Positions 8,131 to 17,081 are shown, numbered from the stretch's first letter. The stretch is DNA of 64,000 bases from Acidobacteriota bacterium (GCA_026394015.1 JAPKZA010000277.1:1-64000); one strand, 5' to 3'. Translations and numbers: made by a program. The notes: generated from the letters alone by a model not told the origin.

Positions 8131-9482
8131 GAGACGAACGCTTCCTCGAATACGGCCAGAGACTCGTCGACGGCTTCCTGGGTGATGTTGAGCGGGGGGC
8201 AGACTTTGATGGTGGCTCCGCCGAAGCCGACGGGGGAGAACATGAGGACGCCGCGTTCGATGGAGGCGCGGATAGCGTCCCAGGCGAGGTCGGGGTCGGG
8301 GTCTTTGGTGCCGGGTTTGACGCAGGCGATGCCGGCGACGAGGCCTTTGCCATCGACCCAGCCGATTTGCGGGTATTTGGCTTGCATGGCGCGGAAATGG
8401 GCCAACATGCGGTCGCCCATGACGCGGGCGTTTTCGGTGAGATTTTCGTTGAGGATGAGGTCCAGCGAGGCGAGGGCGGCGGCGGCGCAGACGGGGTTGC
8501 CGGAGTGGGTGGAGGTCATCGAGCCGGGGGGGAACATGTCCATGACTTCCCGGGAGCCAATGATGCAGGCGATGGGGAGGGAGCTGGAAATGCCTTTGCC
8601 CCAGGTGGAGAGATCGGGGACGATGCCGTAATGTTCGAAGCCGGAGAACTTGCCGGTACGGCCGAAGCCGGCTTGGACTTCGTCGCAGGTAAGGAGGATT
8701 TGATGCTCGTCGCACCACTGGCGCATGCGCTGCATGTAGGCGACGGGGGCGAAGGAGGCGGAGCCGCCCTGGTAGGTTTCCATAAGGACGCCGGCGACTT
8801 GGGCGGGGGTGACGCCTTTATCGGCGAGACATTTTTCGAAAAATTCGAAAGAGGTGTCCTCGGTGCGGAAGCCGTCGGGGAACGGGACTTGGACAAAGCC
8901 GGGGTCGAGGTTGACGATCCATTCTTTAAGCACGGGGATGCCGCCGGCTTGCTGGGAGCCGAGGGTACGGCCGTGGAAGGCTTTTTCGTAGGAGACGATG
9001 ACGTTCTTCGAGGGGCCACCAACCTTGACGCCGTGGCCGCGGGAGAGTTTAATGGCGCATTCGACGGTTTCCGAGCCGACGGTGAGCAGGAAGACCTTCT
9101 TATGGGGTTCCGGCATGAGGTCGGAGAGGCGTTTGACGAAGTTGGCGCGGATTTCGTTGGGGAAGCAGTAGTTGGTGAGGAGGCCGTGCTGGGCCTGTTT
9201 GACGATGGCGTCGACGATTTCGGGGCGGCCGTGGCCGGCGTTGGTGATGAGGACGCCGGAGGACCAATCGATCCACTGGTTGCCCCATTTGTCTTTGACG
9301 GTCGTGTTGAGGGCGGAATCCCAGACGACGGGGGGTTGGCCCTGCATGGCGGCGGGCTCGAAGGCGGCGAGTTGTTCGAGGATGGGGATGGATTCGGGGA
9401 CGGGGAAATCGGTGACGATGCGGCGGAGGGCGGTTTCGACACGGGGTACGGGGCGGGGGATGAGGTCGTAGGATCTAGCCAT
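8121..9482 (-). CDS. Class III PLP-dependent aminotransferase
   Basis: A 453-residue fold-type I aminotransferase of the ornithine/GABA/acetylornithine group. Motifs in order: VGSETVECAIKLSRG (cofactor phosphate binding), CDEVQAGFGRTG with Asp267 contacting the pyridine nitrogen, and WGKGISSSLP with Lys296 as the probable Schiff-base lysine. ATG 9482-9480 is preceded by TAGAAT 8 bases upstream and no Shine-Dalgarno. It is probably the first gene of the minus-strand unit reaching 5512. Its substrate, perhaps a keto-sugar or amino acid made with the adjacent oxidoreductase, is inferred only. Confidence 0.9.
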   Translation of the reverse strand: MARSYDLIPRPVPRVETALRRIVTDFPVPESIPILEQLAAFEPAAMQGQPPVVWDSALNTTVKDKWGNQWIDWSSGVLITNAGHGRPEIVDAIVKQAQHGLLTNYCFPNEIRANFVKRLSDLMPEPHKKVFLLTVGSETVECAIKLSRGHGVKVGGPSKNVIVSYEKAFHGRTLGSQQAGGIPVLKEWIVNLDPGFVQVPFPDGFRTEDTSFEFFEKCLADKGVTPAQVAGVLMETYQGGSASFAPVAYMQRMRQWCDEHQILLTCDEVQAGFGRTGKFSGFEHYGIVPDLSTWGKGISSSLPIACIIGSREVMDMFPPGSMTSTHSGNPVCAAAALASLDLILNENLTENARVMGDRMLAHFRAMQAKYPQIGWVDGKGLVAGIACVKPGTKDPDPDLAWDAIRASIERGVLMFSPVGFGGATIKVCPPLNITQEAVDESLAVFEEAFVSCL

Positions 9483-9490
9483 AATTAACT

Positions 9491-9496
9491 ATTCTA
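9491..9496 (-). promoter_or_regulatory. TANNNT -10-like box (TAGAAT) for the aminotransferase
   Basis: On the minus strand TAGAAT ends 8 bases before ATG 9482. It lies back to back with the plus-strand box at 9503-9508, so the 35-bp gap seems to hold two divergent, nearly leaderless promoters. Confidence 0.45.
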
Positions 9497-9502
9497 AACG
9501 GC

Positions 9503-9508
9503 TACACT
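9503..9508 (+). promoter_or_regulatory. TANNNT -10-like box (GGC-TACACT) for the GtrA gene
   Basis: TACACT ends 9 bases before GTG 9518, the same spacing as at rpoN, the first VWFA gene and purQ. No Shine-Dalgarno is seen, so the mRNA may start at or next to the GTG. Confidence 0.4.
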
Positions 9509-9517
9509 GGGATTGCT

Positions 9518-9907
9518 GTGTATAAACTTTGGCTGCGATTTTGTGCGGTGGGCTGTATGGGGTCGGTCGTGCAGACGGGGATGATGTACTTGGGGCGGGA
9601 CGTGCTGGGTTGGCATTATTTATGGGCGACGGTGGTGGCGGTGGAGGTGACATTGGCGCACAATTTTACGTGGCATGAGCGGTGGACTTGGGGGATGGCG
9701 GGGCAGCCGGGGTGGGGGGCCCGGGCGTTGAAATATCAGTTGGGGACGGGGACGGTGGCGATGATGGCGAATCTGTTTGCGGCGGGGTTGTTCGTGGGGA
9801 AGATGGGGTTGCCGACGTTGGTGGCGACGCCGCTGGCGATTGTGAGTTCGGGTGTGGTGAATTTTCTGATTGGGCAGTTTTTGGTGTTTAAGAGGGTGGA
9901 GGGGTGA
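9518..9907 (+). CDS. GtrA-like integral membrane protein
   Basis: A 129-residue protein of the GtrA family, with four predicted membrane segments. Members are thought to help translocate undecaprenyl-linked sugars or to act in cell-surface polysaccharide synthesis. The family motif of an Asn-Phe with aromatic residues between helices 2 and 3 is visible (HNFTWHERWTW), and the C-terminus shows NFLIGQFLVFK. GTG start at 9518. The coding strand is extremely G-rich. It overlaps or abuts the ATPase gene (TGATG). There is no glycosyltransferase partner next door, which is unusual for this family. Confidence 0.8.
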   Translation: MYKLWLRFCAVGCMGSVVQTGMMYLGRDVLGWHYLWATVVAVEVTLAHNFTWHERWTWGMAGQPGWGARALKYQLGTGTVAMMANLFAAGLFVGKMGLPTLVATPLAIVSSGVVNFLIGQFLVFKRVEG

Positions 9908-10917
9908 TGGGGAAGGATTTTATTGAGACGATTTCGGTGAGTGGGTTTAAGGGGATCAGGAAGATTAAGGATCTTGAGCTTCGGCGGATGAATGTGTTGA
10001 TTGGGGCGAATGGATCGGGGAAATCGAATTTTCTGGGGGTGTTTGAGCTGCTGAGGGCCCTGCGGGGGGAGCGACTGGAGGACTACGTGGCACGAGCAGG
10101 AGGGGCGGAAAGGCTACTGCATTTTGGTTCTAAAGTCACTCAGCGTATCGAAATCGAGTTGAAATTTACCGCCAACTCCCTTCGCGCTTTGTACCATCTA
10201 AGTTTCGCAGGGCCAGATCGTCTGCGGAGCGGGTATTTACGCATGAGGGCGCCGGAGAGCGTACTCGGATCGCTTCGGGTATATCACTTTGCCGATGCCG
10301 GGCGAACTTCGCGGATGAGGAAGACGGCCGCGATTAACGACAATTTAGAGCTCCAGCCGGAGGGTGCGAATCTGGCGGCGGTGCTGTATCTGTTGCAGGA
10401 GCGGTATCCTGCCTCGCTGCGACAGATTCGGGTCGCGGTCCAGCAGGTGGCCCCGTTTTTTGATGATTTCATTTTGCAGCCCCTCGCCTTGAATCCAGAG
10501 ACGATCCTGTTGCGATGGCGTCATCGCGGGTCGGACGACTATTTTGACGCGGACTCCTTTTCGGATGGGACGTTGCGGTTCATCGCGCTGGCTACGTTGC
10601 TGCTGTTGCCGGAGCAGTTTAAGCCTTCAGTGATCTTGTTGGATGAGCCCGAGTTGGGGCTGCACCCTGCGGCGGTTACGTTGTTGGCGGCGTTGTTGAG
10701 CAAAGCAGCAGTCGACTCGCAGGTGATCGTTTCAACGCAATCGCCGCAATTGCTCGACCACTTCGAGCCGGAGGATGTTTTAGTGCTGGGGCGGGTGTCC
10801 GGCGGCACAACGGTAACGCGACTGGATGCAGAGCGGTTGGCCGGGTGGCTCGAGGATTACAGCTTGGGCCAGCTCTGGGAGAAGAATGAATTCGAAGGAC
10901 AGCCGGTTGGCGAGTAG
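9907..10917 (+). CDS. ABC-type AAA ATPase (AAA_21-like), partner of a DUF4276 protein
   Basis: A 336-residue soluble ATPase of the SMC/OLD-like ABC class. Walker A is GANGSGKSN (residues 33-41), an ABC-signature-like FSDGTLRFIAL lies at about 220-230, Walker B is ILLDEPELGLHP (about 243-254), and a switch-like VSTQSPQLLDHF follows near 275. The short length leaves room only for the ATPase core; there is no nuclease domain. ATG 9907 follows GGAGGGG, and GTG at 9904 is an alternative. The gene is 2 bases from a DUF4276 gene, a pairing seen in mobile ATPase-TOPRIM-like defence pairs. Bases 10141-10200 hold only 28 G+C, lower than neighbouring genes, which may hint at transfer. Confidence 0.85.
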   Translation: MGKDFIETISVSGFKGIRKIKDLELRRMNVLIGANGSGKSNFLGVFELLRALRGERLEDYVARAGGAERLLHFGSKVTQRIEIELKFTANSLRALYHLSFAGPDRLRSGYLRMRAPESVLGSLRVYHFADAGRTSRMRKTAAINDNLELQPEGANLAAVLYLLQERYPASLRQIRVAVQQVAPFFDDFILQPLALNPETILLRWRHRGSDDYFDADSFSDGTLRFIALATLLLLPEQFKPSVILLDEPELGLHPAAVTLLAALLSKAAVDSQVIVSTQSPQLLDHFEPEDVLVLGRVSGGTTVTRLDAERLAGWLEDYSLGQLWEKNEFEGQPVGE

Positions 10918-10919
10918 CT

Positions 10920-11564
10920 ATGTCAAGACTGCTGATTCACGTTGAGGGACAGACGGAGAAGAATTTCGTCGACCAGCTATTGCGCGAGTTCCTGATTGGA
11001 CACGGGTATTTCAGCGTGGCTGCTCGGCTGCAAGGTCATGCACAACTTAAGAGCCATCGCGGGGGCGGTCGGGCTTGGTCCGGGGTCAAGAAAGAGATTC
11101 TTCGACATCTTTCCGAAGATGAGGGGGTCGTCGTGACAACATTCGTCGATTTCTATGGGCTTCCCCCAAGCTGGCCGAAACGGCTGGGGGCAACGGGTCC
11201 GACTCAGATTGAAGCGGAGATGGCGAAGGAGATTGGCTCGGGCCGTTTCCTGCCATTCGTCATGATGCACGAGTTTGAGGCATTGCTGTTTAGTGATAGC
11301 GCGGCATTCTGTGGGTCGGTCGAGCGGGTGGATTTGGAGCCGCGTTTTGCGCAGATTCGGACTGGATTCGCTAGTCCCGAGGAGATTAACGACTCCCCGC
11401 AGTCAGCGCCGTCTAAGCGGATCCTTCAGTTGATGCCGGGCTATCAAAAGCCTTTTGATGGGGTAAACGCGGCGCGGGCGATTGGTCTTGAGCGGATGCG
11501 GGCCGAGTGTCCTCATTTCAACGACTGGTTGGGGCGGCTGGTGGCGTTGCGGGCGCAGTTGTGA
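10920..11564 (+). CDS. DUF4276 family protein (TOPRIM-like), likely effector of the ATPase pair
   Basis: A 214-residue protein with the DUF4276 pattern: HVEGQTEKNFV at residues 7-17, TFVDFYGLP around Asp77, HEFEALLF at 117-124, INDSPQSAPSKR near 160, and GYQKPFDG. An early Glu after a beta strand, then an acidic residue after a second strand, resembles a TOPRIM metal site, as in the nuclease half of OLD-like systems; this is inference. It is translationally linked to the ATPase (2-base gap). The closest architectural analogy is two-gene ATPase plus TOPRIM defence systems such as PARIS, but family identity with those is not claimed. Confidence 0.8.
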   Translation: MSRLLIHVEGQTEKNFVDQLLREFLIGHGYFSVAARLQGHAQLKSHRGGGRAWSGVKKEILRHLSEDEGVVVTTFVDFYGLPPSWPKRLGATGPTQIEAEMAKEIGSGRFLPFVMMHEFEALLFSDSAAFCGSVERVDLEPRFAQIRTGFASPEEINDSPQSAPSKRILQLMPGYQKPFDGVNAARAIGLERMRAECPHFNDWLGRLVALRAQL

Positions 11565-11578
11565 TGGAGTAGCTGGTC

Positions 11579-12778
11579 ATGTTGCTTTCTCGTCGCCAAC
11601 TTTTCGCCTCCCTTGCTTTGAAGCAGCCGGTGCCCATGCGGGCGATCACTAAAGGGCCGAAGTTCCACTGGTTCGGGTACTACGACAAACTCGAGTTCGA
11701 CCCGACGGGGCGGTACGTCCTGGGGAACGAGGTCGATTTTGAAGGGCGGTCGCCGCGGGCGGAAGATACGATTCGCGTCGGGATGGTCGATCTGCAAGAC
11801 AACGATCGATGGATCGAACTGGGCGAGTCGCGGGCTTGGAACTGGCAGCAGGGATGCATGTTGCAGTTCGTGCCCGGGAGCAAGACCGACGTCATCTGGA
11901 ACGACCGGGTGGACGGGGAGTTCGTTTCGCATATCGTCAACGTCAAAACGGGCCGGAAGCGGACGATTCCTTCGCCGGTCTATACCCTGGCGGCGAGCGG
12001 GCGCTGGGGGATCGTTTGCGATTTTCGACGGCTCAACGATGTACGCCCAGGGTACGGCTATGCCGGGGTGGCGGATCCGAATCGAGAGAAGCTGATTCCG
12101 GAAGACGTGGGCATTTGGAAAGTGGATTTGGAATCGGGGAAGCGGGAGTTGTTAATTTCGGTGGCGGACGCGGCGGCGATTCCGTATCCGGGTGGGTACT
12201 CCGAAAACGCTAAACACTGGTTCAACCACCTTCTGATTGCGCCCGACGATCGGCGGTTTATCTTTCTCCATCGCTGGCGGGGGAAGAAAGAAGGCACGAG
12301 CTTTTCGACGCGGATGTTTACGGCCAATTCCAGCGGGAAAGATCTGCATGTGCTCGATCCCTACGGGAAGACGTCGCACTTTGTGTGGCGGGACGCGACG
12401 AGCGTGCTGGCCTGGGCGTGGCACCCATCGAAGGGCGATCGCTTTTATTTGTATCAAGATAGGACGGCGCAGGTGGAGGTGGTAGGCGAAGGGGTGATGA
12501 CCGTCAACGGGCATTGCACGTACCTGCCGAAGCGCGGGAACCGGTGGGTTTTGAACGATACGTACCCGGATAAGGAGCGGAAGCAGAACGTCTACGTGTT
12601 CGATACGAAGACGGGGGAACGGAAGCCGTTGGGGAGTTTGGTGGCGCCGAAGGAGTACACGGGCGAATGGCGGGCCGATACGCATCCGCGGTCGAGCCCG
12701 GACGGGCGGAGCGTGGTGGTGGATTCGGCGCACGCGGGGGGGCGGCAGATGTACCTTTTCGACGTGAATGGCTTGTGA
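11579..12778 (+). CDS. Beta-propeller (PD40/TolB-like) protein of unknown function
   Basis: A 399-residue protein. The N-terminus MLLSRRQLFASLALKQP has a twin-arginine-like SRRQLF motif but a poor hydrophobic core, so export is possible, not certain. The body is a series of short blades with aspartate-rich turns of the WD40-like PD40 type (HPRSSPDGRSVVVDS near the C-terminus, PDDRRFIFLHRW mid-protein). It starts 15 bases after the DUF4276 gene. The G-rich codon use matches chromosomal neighbours rather than the ATPase, so it is probably not part of that pair. The molecular role is unknown. Confidence 0.7.
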   Translation: MLLSRRQLFASLALKQPVPMRAITKGPKFHWFGYYDKLEFDPTGRYVLGNEVDFEGRSPRAEDTIRVGMVDLQDNDRWIELGESRAWNWQQGCMLQFVPGSKTDVIWNDRVDGEFVSHIVNVKTGRKRTIPSPVYTLAASGRWGIVCDFRRLNDVRPGYGYAGVADPNREKLIPEDVGIWKVDLESGKRELLISVADAAAIPYPGGYSENAKHWFNHLLIAPDDRRFIFLHRWRGKKEGTSFSTRMFTANSSGKDLHVLDPYGKTSHFVWRDATSVLAWAWHPSKGDRFYLYQDRTAQVEVVGEGVMTVNGHCTYLPKRGNRWVLNDTYPDKERKQNVYVFDTKTGERKPLGSLVAPKEYTGEWRADTHPRSSPDGRSVVVDSAHAGGRQMYLFDVNGL

Positions 12779-12812
12779 CATACTGAGGACAACTCGCAGG
12801 AGAGAGCTTTTT

Positions 12813-14096
12813 ATGTCCCGTTTTCGAATTTCTCTGGCGGCACTTACCTTGGCCGGCGTATTGCAGGCGCAGGAGCCGGCCCCGGCACCCGCACCGACTG
12901 GTGGTGGCGGAGGAGGAGCAGCGGGAGGCGGGGGCGGTTCGACGCAACAGCCTACGTCACCAGGCGGAATCGGCCAAGGGACATCGACACAGCCGGGGAA
13001 CACGGGTCGCAATCCGTTTCCGCAGGGGCAGGATCCGAATCAACGGCAGCAGATGCCCGAGATGCAGCGGTCCATTTTCCTGTCGGGGAAAGTGATGCTC
13101 GACGACGGGACGCCGCCGCCGGAGCCCGTGACGATTGAGCGCGTTTGTAACGGCAATCCGCGACCGGAAGGGTACACGGACACCAAGGGCCGGTTCAGTT
13201 TTGAGCTGGGGCGGAACTCGGCGATGATGGCGGACGCGAGTACGAATTCGGGTTCGTTTGATGGGATCGGGAATAACTCGCCGGGGATGCCGCAGGCGCG
13301 GGGCGCCGGGAACTTTCCGGGGCAAGGGATTGAGCAGGCGTTAATGGGCTGTGAAATCCGGGCTTCGTTTCCGGGGTTTCGGTCGGATGTGGTGAATTTA
13401 GCCGGGCGCCGGTTGATGGACAATCCGGACGTCGGGACGATCGTGCTGCACCGGATGGCGAACGTGGAAGGGTTCACGTTCAGCGCGACTTCGGGGTTGG
13501 CGCCGAAGGACGCGCGGAAGGCGTTTGAGAAGGGCCGGGAGCTGATCAAGAAGAAGAAGTTTGTCGAGGCGCAGAAGGAGTTCGAGAAGGCGACGGGGAT
13601 GTACGAGAAGTACGCGGCGGCGTGGTACGACCTGGGGCGGATTCACGAATCGAACCAGCAGACCGAGCCGGCGCGGAAGGCGTATGAGGCTTCGATCGCG
13701 GCGGATAAGAAGTACGTGAATCCGTATCTGAACTTGTCGGGGATCTACGCGAAGGAAGCCAATTGGGAGAAGACGGCGGAGTTTACGGCGATCGCCTTGA
13801 AGCTGAACCCGTTTGAATATCCGACGATGTACTTCTACAACGCGGTGGCGAACTTGAACCTGAACAAGCTCGACGAGGCGGAGAAGTCGGCGCGGGAGGC
13901 GCGGAAGTTGGACGCCAAGAACCGGATGCCGAAGATCGACCATGTTTTAGGGATCATTCTGGCGCAGAAGCGGGATTTGCCGGGGGCGAAAGAGAGCTTG
14001 ACGGCGTACCTGAAGGCGAGCCCCAAGGCGACGGACGCGGACGCGGTGAAGAAGCAGCTGGAGCAGTTAGATAAGCTGATAGCTGAGGGCCAGTAG
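12813..14096 (+). CDS. Secreted TPR-repeat protein with a low-complexity N-terminus
   Basis: A 427-residue protein. A signal peptide (MSRFRISLAALTLAGVLQAQ) is followed by a Pro/Ala/Gly-rich linker with a run of Gly to about residue 90, then a carboxypeptidase regulatory-like beta domain (SGKVMLDDGTPPPEPVTIE). The C-terminal half holds about four TPRs (KGRELIKKKKFVEAQKEFEK, AWYDLGRIHESNQQ, YLNLSGIYAKEANWEKTAEF, LNLNKLDEAEKSAREARKL). ATG 12813 follows AGGAGAG, a clear Shine-Dalgarno; the frame is open further upstream without support. It probably scaffolds periplasmic protein contacts. It is 6 bases upstream of rsmG. Confidence 0.85.
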   Translation: MSRFRISLAALTLAGVLQAQEPAPAPAPTGGGGGGAAGGGGGSTQQPTSPGGIGQGTSTQPGNTGRNPFPQGQDPNQRQQMPEMQRSIFLSGKVMLDDGTPPPEPVTIERVCNGNPRPEGYTDTKGRFSFELGRNSAMMADASTNSGSFDGIGNNSPGMPQARGAGNFPGQGIEQALMGCEIRASFPGFRSDVVNLAGRRLMDNPDVGTIVLHRMANVEGFTFSATSGLAPKDARKAFEKGRELIKKKKFVEAQKEFEKATGMYEKYAAAWYDLGRIHESNQQTEPARKAYEASIAADKKYVNPYLNLSGIYAKEANWEKTAEFTAIALKLNPFEYPTMYFYNAVANLNLNKLDEAEKSAREARKLDAKNRMPKIDHVLGIILAQKRDLPGAKESLTAYLKASPKATDADAVKKQLEQLDKLIAEGQ

Positions 14097-14102
14097 CGCC
14101 GA

Positions 14103-14753
14103 ATGAATTTTGTAGAAGAGTTGGAGCTGGTTCTGCCAGCCGATTTGCCAAACCGTGTCCGGGTGATCGAGAAGTCGGGCGAGCATTTGGCGCTGATTGT
14201 GGCGGCGAATGAGCATTTGAACTTGACGCGGATCACGTCGCCACGGGATGCGGCGGTGAAGCACGTGCTGGATTCCGTGTTGCCTTGGCGGCTGTTCGCG
14301 GGGGCGAAGAAGGTGGTGGACGCGGGTTCGGGGCCGGGGTTTCCGGGGGTGCCGCTGTCGCTCGTGTTGCCGGACGTGCGGTTTGTGCTGGCCGAAAGCG
14401 TGCAGAAGAAGGCTCGCTTTTTGAGCGCGGCGGTGGAGGCGTTGGGGCTGGAGAACGTAAACGTGCTGCCACAGCGGGCTGAAGAGGTGGTGAAGATTTT
14501 GAAGGCCGACATGTTGACGGCCCGGGCGATGGCCCCGTTGCTGCGGGCGGTGGGGCTGTTTGCGCCGGCGGTGAAGTCGGGGACACGGACGTTCTTTTAT
14601 AAGGGGCCGGACGTGGAAGCCGAGATTGTGGCGGCGGCGGAGGAGACCAAGCGCCACCGGATGCATGTGCAGGTGGTGGATCGGTACGAGTTGCCCGAAG
14701 GATTCGGGACGCGGACGGTGGTGGAGATGACTCGCTATGCCCGTCCTGCTTGA
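14103..14753 (+). CDS. rsmG: 16S rRNA (guanine527-N7)-methyltransferase RsmG
   Basis: A 216-residue SAM-dependent methyltransferase for G527 of 16S rRNA. Family hallmarks: NLTRITSPRDAAVKHVLDS (about residues 40-58) and the SAM motif VVDAGSGPGFPGVPL (about 70-84). The length is typical. In many bacteria it sits beside mnmG near the origin; here it stands alone at the head of an overlapping gene run, and its last 17 bases overlap the MFS gene. Confidence 0.95.
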   Translation: MNFVEELELVLPADLPNRVRVIEKSGEHLALIVAANEHLNLTRITSPRDAAVKHVLDSVLPWRLFAGAKKVVDAGSGPGFPGVPLSLVLPDVRFVLAESVQKKARFLSAAVEALGLENVNVLPQRAEEVVKILKADMLTARAMAPLLRAVGLFAPAVKSGTRTFFYKGPDVEAEIVAAAEETKRHRMHVQVVDRYELPEGFGTRTVVEMTRYARPA

Positions 14754-15927
14754 CGAGAAGGTGCAGCGGCGGACGTTGACGCTGATTTTTTTGACGGTAT
14801 TTTTGGATCTATTGGGTGTGGGGATTTTGATTCCGATTCTGCCGTTTCTCGTGCGGCAGTTTCAGAGCGATGCGACGACGGTGGGGCTGCTGAGTTTGTC
14901 GTACTCGGCGGCGCAGTTTGTGGCGACACCGATCCTCGGAGTTTTGTCGGATCGATACGGGCGACGGCCGGTGCTGGTGTTCAGCATCTTTGGGTCGGCG
15001 ATCGGGTACTTTCTGTTTGGGTGGGCGGGCAGTTTATGGTTGATGTTTTTCGCGCGCATTGTGGACGGGATCACGGGCGGGAACATTTCGACGGCGCAGG
15101 CTTGCATCGCCGACATTTCGTCGCCGGCGGACCGGGCGAAGAATTTTGGGATCATCGGGATGGCGTTTGGCTTGGGGTTCATCATCGGCCCGGCGCTGGG
15201 CGGGTTTTTGAGCAAAATCGACATTCACGCGCCGGCGTATGCGGCGGGGGGGATGGCGTTGATCACATCGTTGTTCGCGTACTTCCTGTTGCCGGAGACG
15301 TTGCCGGCGGAGCGGCGGAAGGCGGGGACGGCGCAGTGGAGCGATCTGAATTCGTTGCGGCCGGTGGTAGCGGCGTTTCGGAATCCGGCGTTGCGGGCGT
15401 TGCTGGCGAGCCTGTTTCTGTTGAACTTTGCGTTTGCGGCGTTGCAGACGAATTTTTCGCTGTTTACGCTGGCGCGGTTTTCCTGGGGGCCGGAGGACAA
15501 CGCCTGGGTGTTCGCCTTCATCGGGTTGATGGTGGCCTTTAATCAGGGCTTTCTGGTGCGGAAGTTGCTGCCAATTTGGAAGGAGCGACCGATGGCGCTG
15601 GCGGGATATGTCTTCTTCGCGTTGGGGTTTTTGTGGATCGCGGTGGCCCCGGTGGGTTGGATGATGTATCCGGCGAGCGGGTTGATCGCGCTGGGCAGCA
15701 GCTTTACGAACCCGACGTTGACGGCGTTTATTTCTCAACGGGTGAGCAACCGGGAGCAGGGGTCGATTCTGGGGACGACGCAGGCGGTGTTGAGTTTGAC
15801 GCGGGTGGTGGGGCCGTTGTGGGCGGGGTTGGTGTTTGATCACTTTGGTACGGGTTCGCCGTACTCGACCGGAGCGGTGTTTATCCTCGTTGCCGCGCTG
15901 TGCGCGTGGCCGGTGCTACGAAAATGA
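14737..15927 (+). CDS. MFS transporter (TCR/Tet-like)
   Basis: A 396-residue major facilitator with about 12 hydrophobic segments. The first helix carries LLGVGILIPILPFL, typical of tetracycline-resistance-like drug:proton antiporters. Motif A between helices 2 and 3 is LSDRYGRRPVL, and helix 5 has the antiporter-like pattern GMAFGLGFIIGPALGG. It overlaps rsmG by 17 bases and the next gene by 4, so it is translationally coupled. The exported substrate is unknown. Resistance should not be assumed; many such genes are housekeeping effluxers. Confidence 0.9.
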   Translation: MPVLLDEKVQRRTLTLIFLTVFLDLLGVGILIPILPFLVRQFQSDATTVGLLSLSYSAAQFVATPILGVLSDRYGRRPVLVFSIFGSAIGYFLFGWAGSLWLMFFARIVDGITGGNISTAQACIADISSPADRAKNFGIIGMAFGLGFIIGPALGGFLSKIDIHAPAYAAGGMALITSLFAYFLLPETLPAERRKAGTAQWSDLNSLRPVVAAFRNPALRALLASLFLLNFAFAALQTNFSLFTLARFSWGPEDNAWVFAFIGLMVAFNQGFLVRKLLPIWKERPMALAGYVFFALGFLWIAVAPVGWMMYPASGLIALGSSFTNPTLTAFISQRVSNREQGSILGTTQAVLSLTRVVGPLWAGLVFDHFGTGSPYSTGAVFILVAALCAWPVLRK

Positions 15928-17081
15928 TGCTTCTATTTGCAGCGACCTTGTTGGTGGTTTCCGTGGACGGGATGGATCAGCGGTATTTGGAAAACGCGGA
16001 TCAGTTGGGACTGAAGATTCCCCATCTGCGGAAGGTGACGCGGGAGGGGCAGTGGTCACGGGGGGTGAGAGGGGTGGTGCCGACGGTGACTTGGCCGTCG
16101 CATACGACGCTGATCACCGGGGCGACCGCGGAGGAGCATGGGATCCTATCGAACCGGCGGCCAGCGGAGGAGGGGGGCGACTACTACTGGGACGTGAACC
16201 TGCTGAAGCGGCCCACGCTGTTGGACGCGGCGACGAAGAAGGGGCTACGGACGGCGGTGATTACGTGGCCGGTGACGGTGAACGCGCCGGCGACGTTTAA
16301 CCTGCCGGAGTACTTCAAGAAGCGGCGGGGCGGGGCGATGGATACCCCATCGATTTGCGGGAAGGCGCGGCCGGCGGACCTTTGCGCGAAGATCGCGGCG
16401 CGGTACCCGAGTTTTCCGCAGGAGTGGATGGATGACCGGTCGCGGACGCTGGCGGTGCGGTATTTGCTGGAGGTGGAGAAACCGGACATCCTGCTTGTGC
16501 ACCTGGTGGATTTAGATAGTGAGGCGCATGAGACGGGACCGTTTTCGGTGGAGTCGAATGCGCAACTGGAGTATACGGACGAGTTGGTGGGGACGATGAT
16601 GGGCTCGCTGCCGCCGGGGGGGCGGGTGGTGTTGGTTTCCGACCACGGATTTGAGGCGGCGAAGGCGGAAGTACACCTGAAGGCGGAGGCTCCGGCGGGA
16701 GTGAAACCGATGGGGGGATATGTGTTGGGCGAAGATGCGGCGGGGGAATCGTGGTTGCGAAAGGTGAAAAGTGATGTGCGTTACGGAATTGGGCGGGAGA
16801 TTCCGGCGGCGGAAGTGAAGCGGTTGGCACCTCGGTTGGCGTCGGCGAAGGTAGTGTTTGAGTGTGCGGAGGGGGTGTGGTTCGGGTTCGGAAACGTGAA
16901 GTTATTGAATAACCCAAGGGAAATTGGCAATCACGGGCATTGGCCGACGCGGTACCGGGCGGTGTATGCGGTGTGGGGAGCGGGGCTTGCGGCGAGGCGA
17001 TTGCCGGAACTCGGCATGCAAGAGATTTATGAGAGGCTTAGCGTGCTGACTGGCCTATCTTCTACAATAGATACGAAATGA
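15924..17081 (+). CDS. Type I phosphodiesterase / nucleotide pyrophosphatase-like alkaline phosphatase superfamily protein
   Basis: A 385-residue metal-dependent phosphodiesterase or phosphatase. Early strand LLVVSVDGMD provides the first metal Asp (residue 15). PTVTWPSHTTLITG carries the probable Thr nucleophile (Thr56). HGILSNR, a central LVHLVDLDSEAHETG (Asp and His metal ligands), VLVSDHGFE and GNHGHWP complete the family pattern. ATG 15924 overlaps the MFS stop (ATGA). A start at 15900 would add eight residues and give a more signal-like N-terminus, so the location is uncertain. The substrate may be nucleotides or phospholipid headgroups. Confidence 0.85.
   Translation: MMLLFAATLLVVSVDGMDQRYLENADQLGLKIPHLRKVTREGQWSRGVRGVVPTVTWPSHTTLITGATAEEHGILSNRRPAEEGGDYYWDVNLLKRPTLLDAATKKGLRTAVITWPVTVNAPATFNLPEYFKKRRGGAMDTPSICGKARPADLCAKIAARYPSFPQEWMDDRSRTLAVRYLLEVEKPDILLVHLVDLDSEAHETGPFSVESNAQLEYTDELVGTMMGSLPPGGRVVLVSDHGFEAAKAEVHLKAEAPAGVKPMGGYVLGEDAAGESWLRKVKSDVRYGIGREIPAAEVKRLAPRLASAKVVFECAEGVWFGFGNVKLLNNPREIGNHGHWPTRYRAVYAVWGAGLAARRLPELGMQEIYERLSVLTGLSSTIDTK
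17063..17068 (+). promoter_or_regulatory. TANNNT -10-like box (TACAAT) upstream of rpoN
   Basis: TCTACAAT ends 9 bases before the rpoN ATG, inside the 3' end of the preceding gene. With no Shine-Dalgarno visible, it could give rpoN its own leaderless transcript. Confidence 0.4.
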
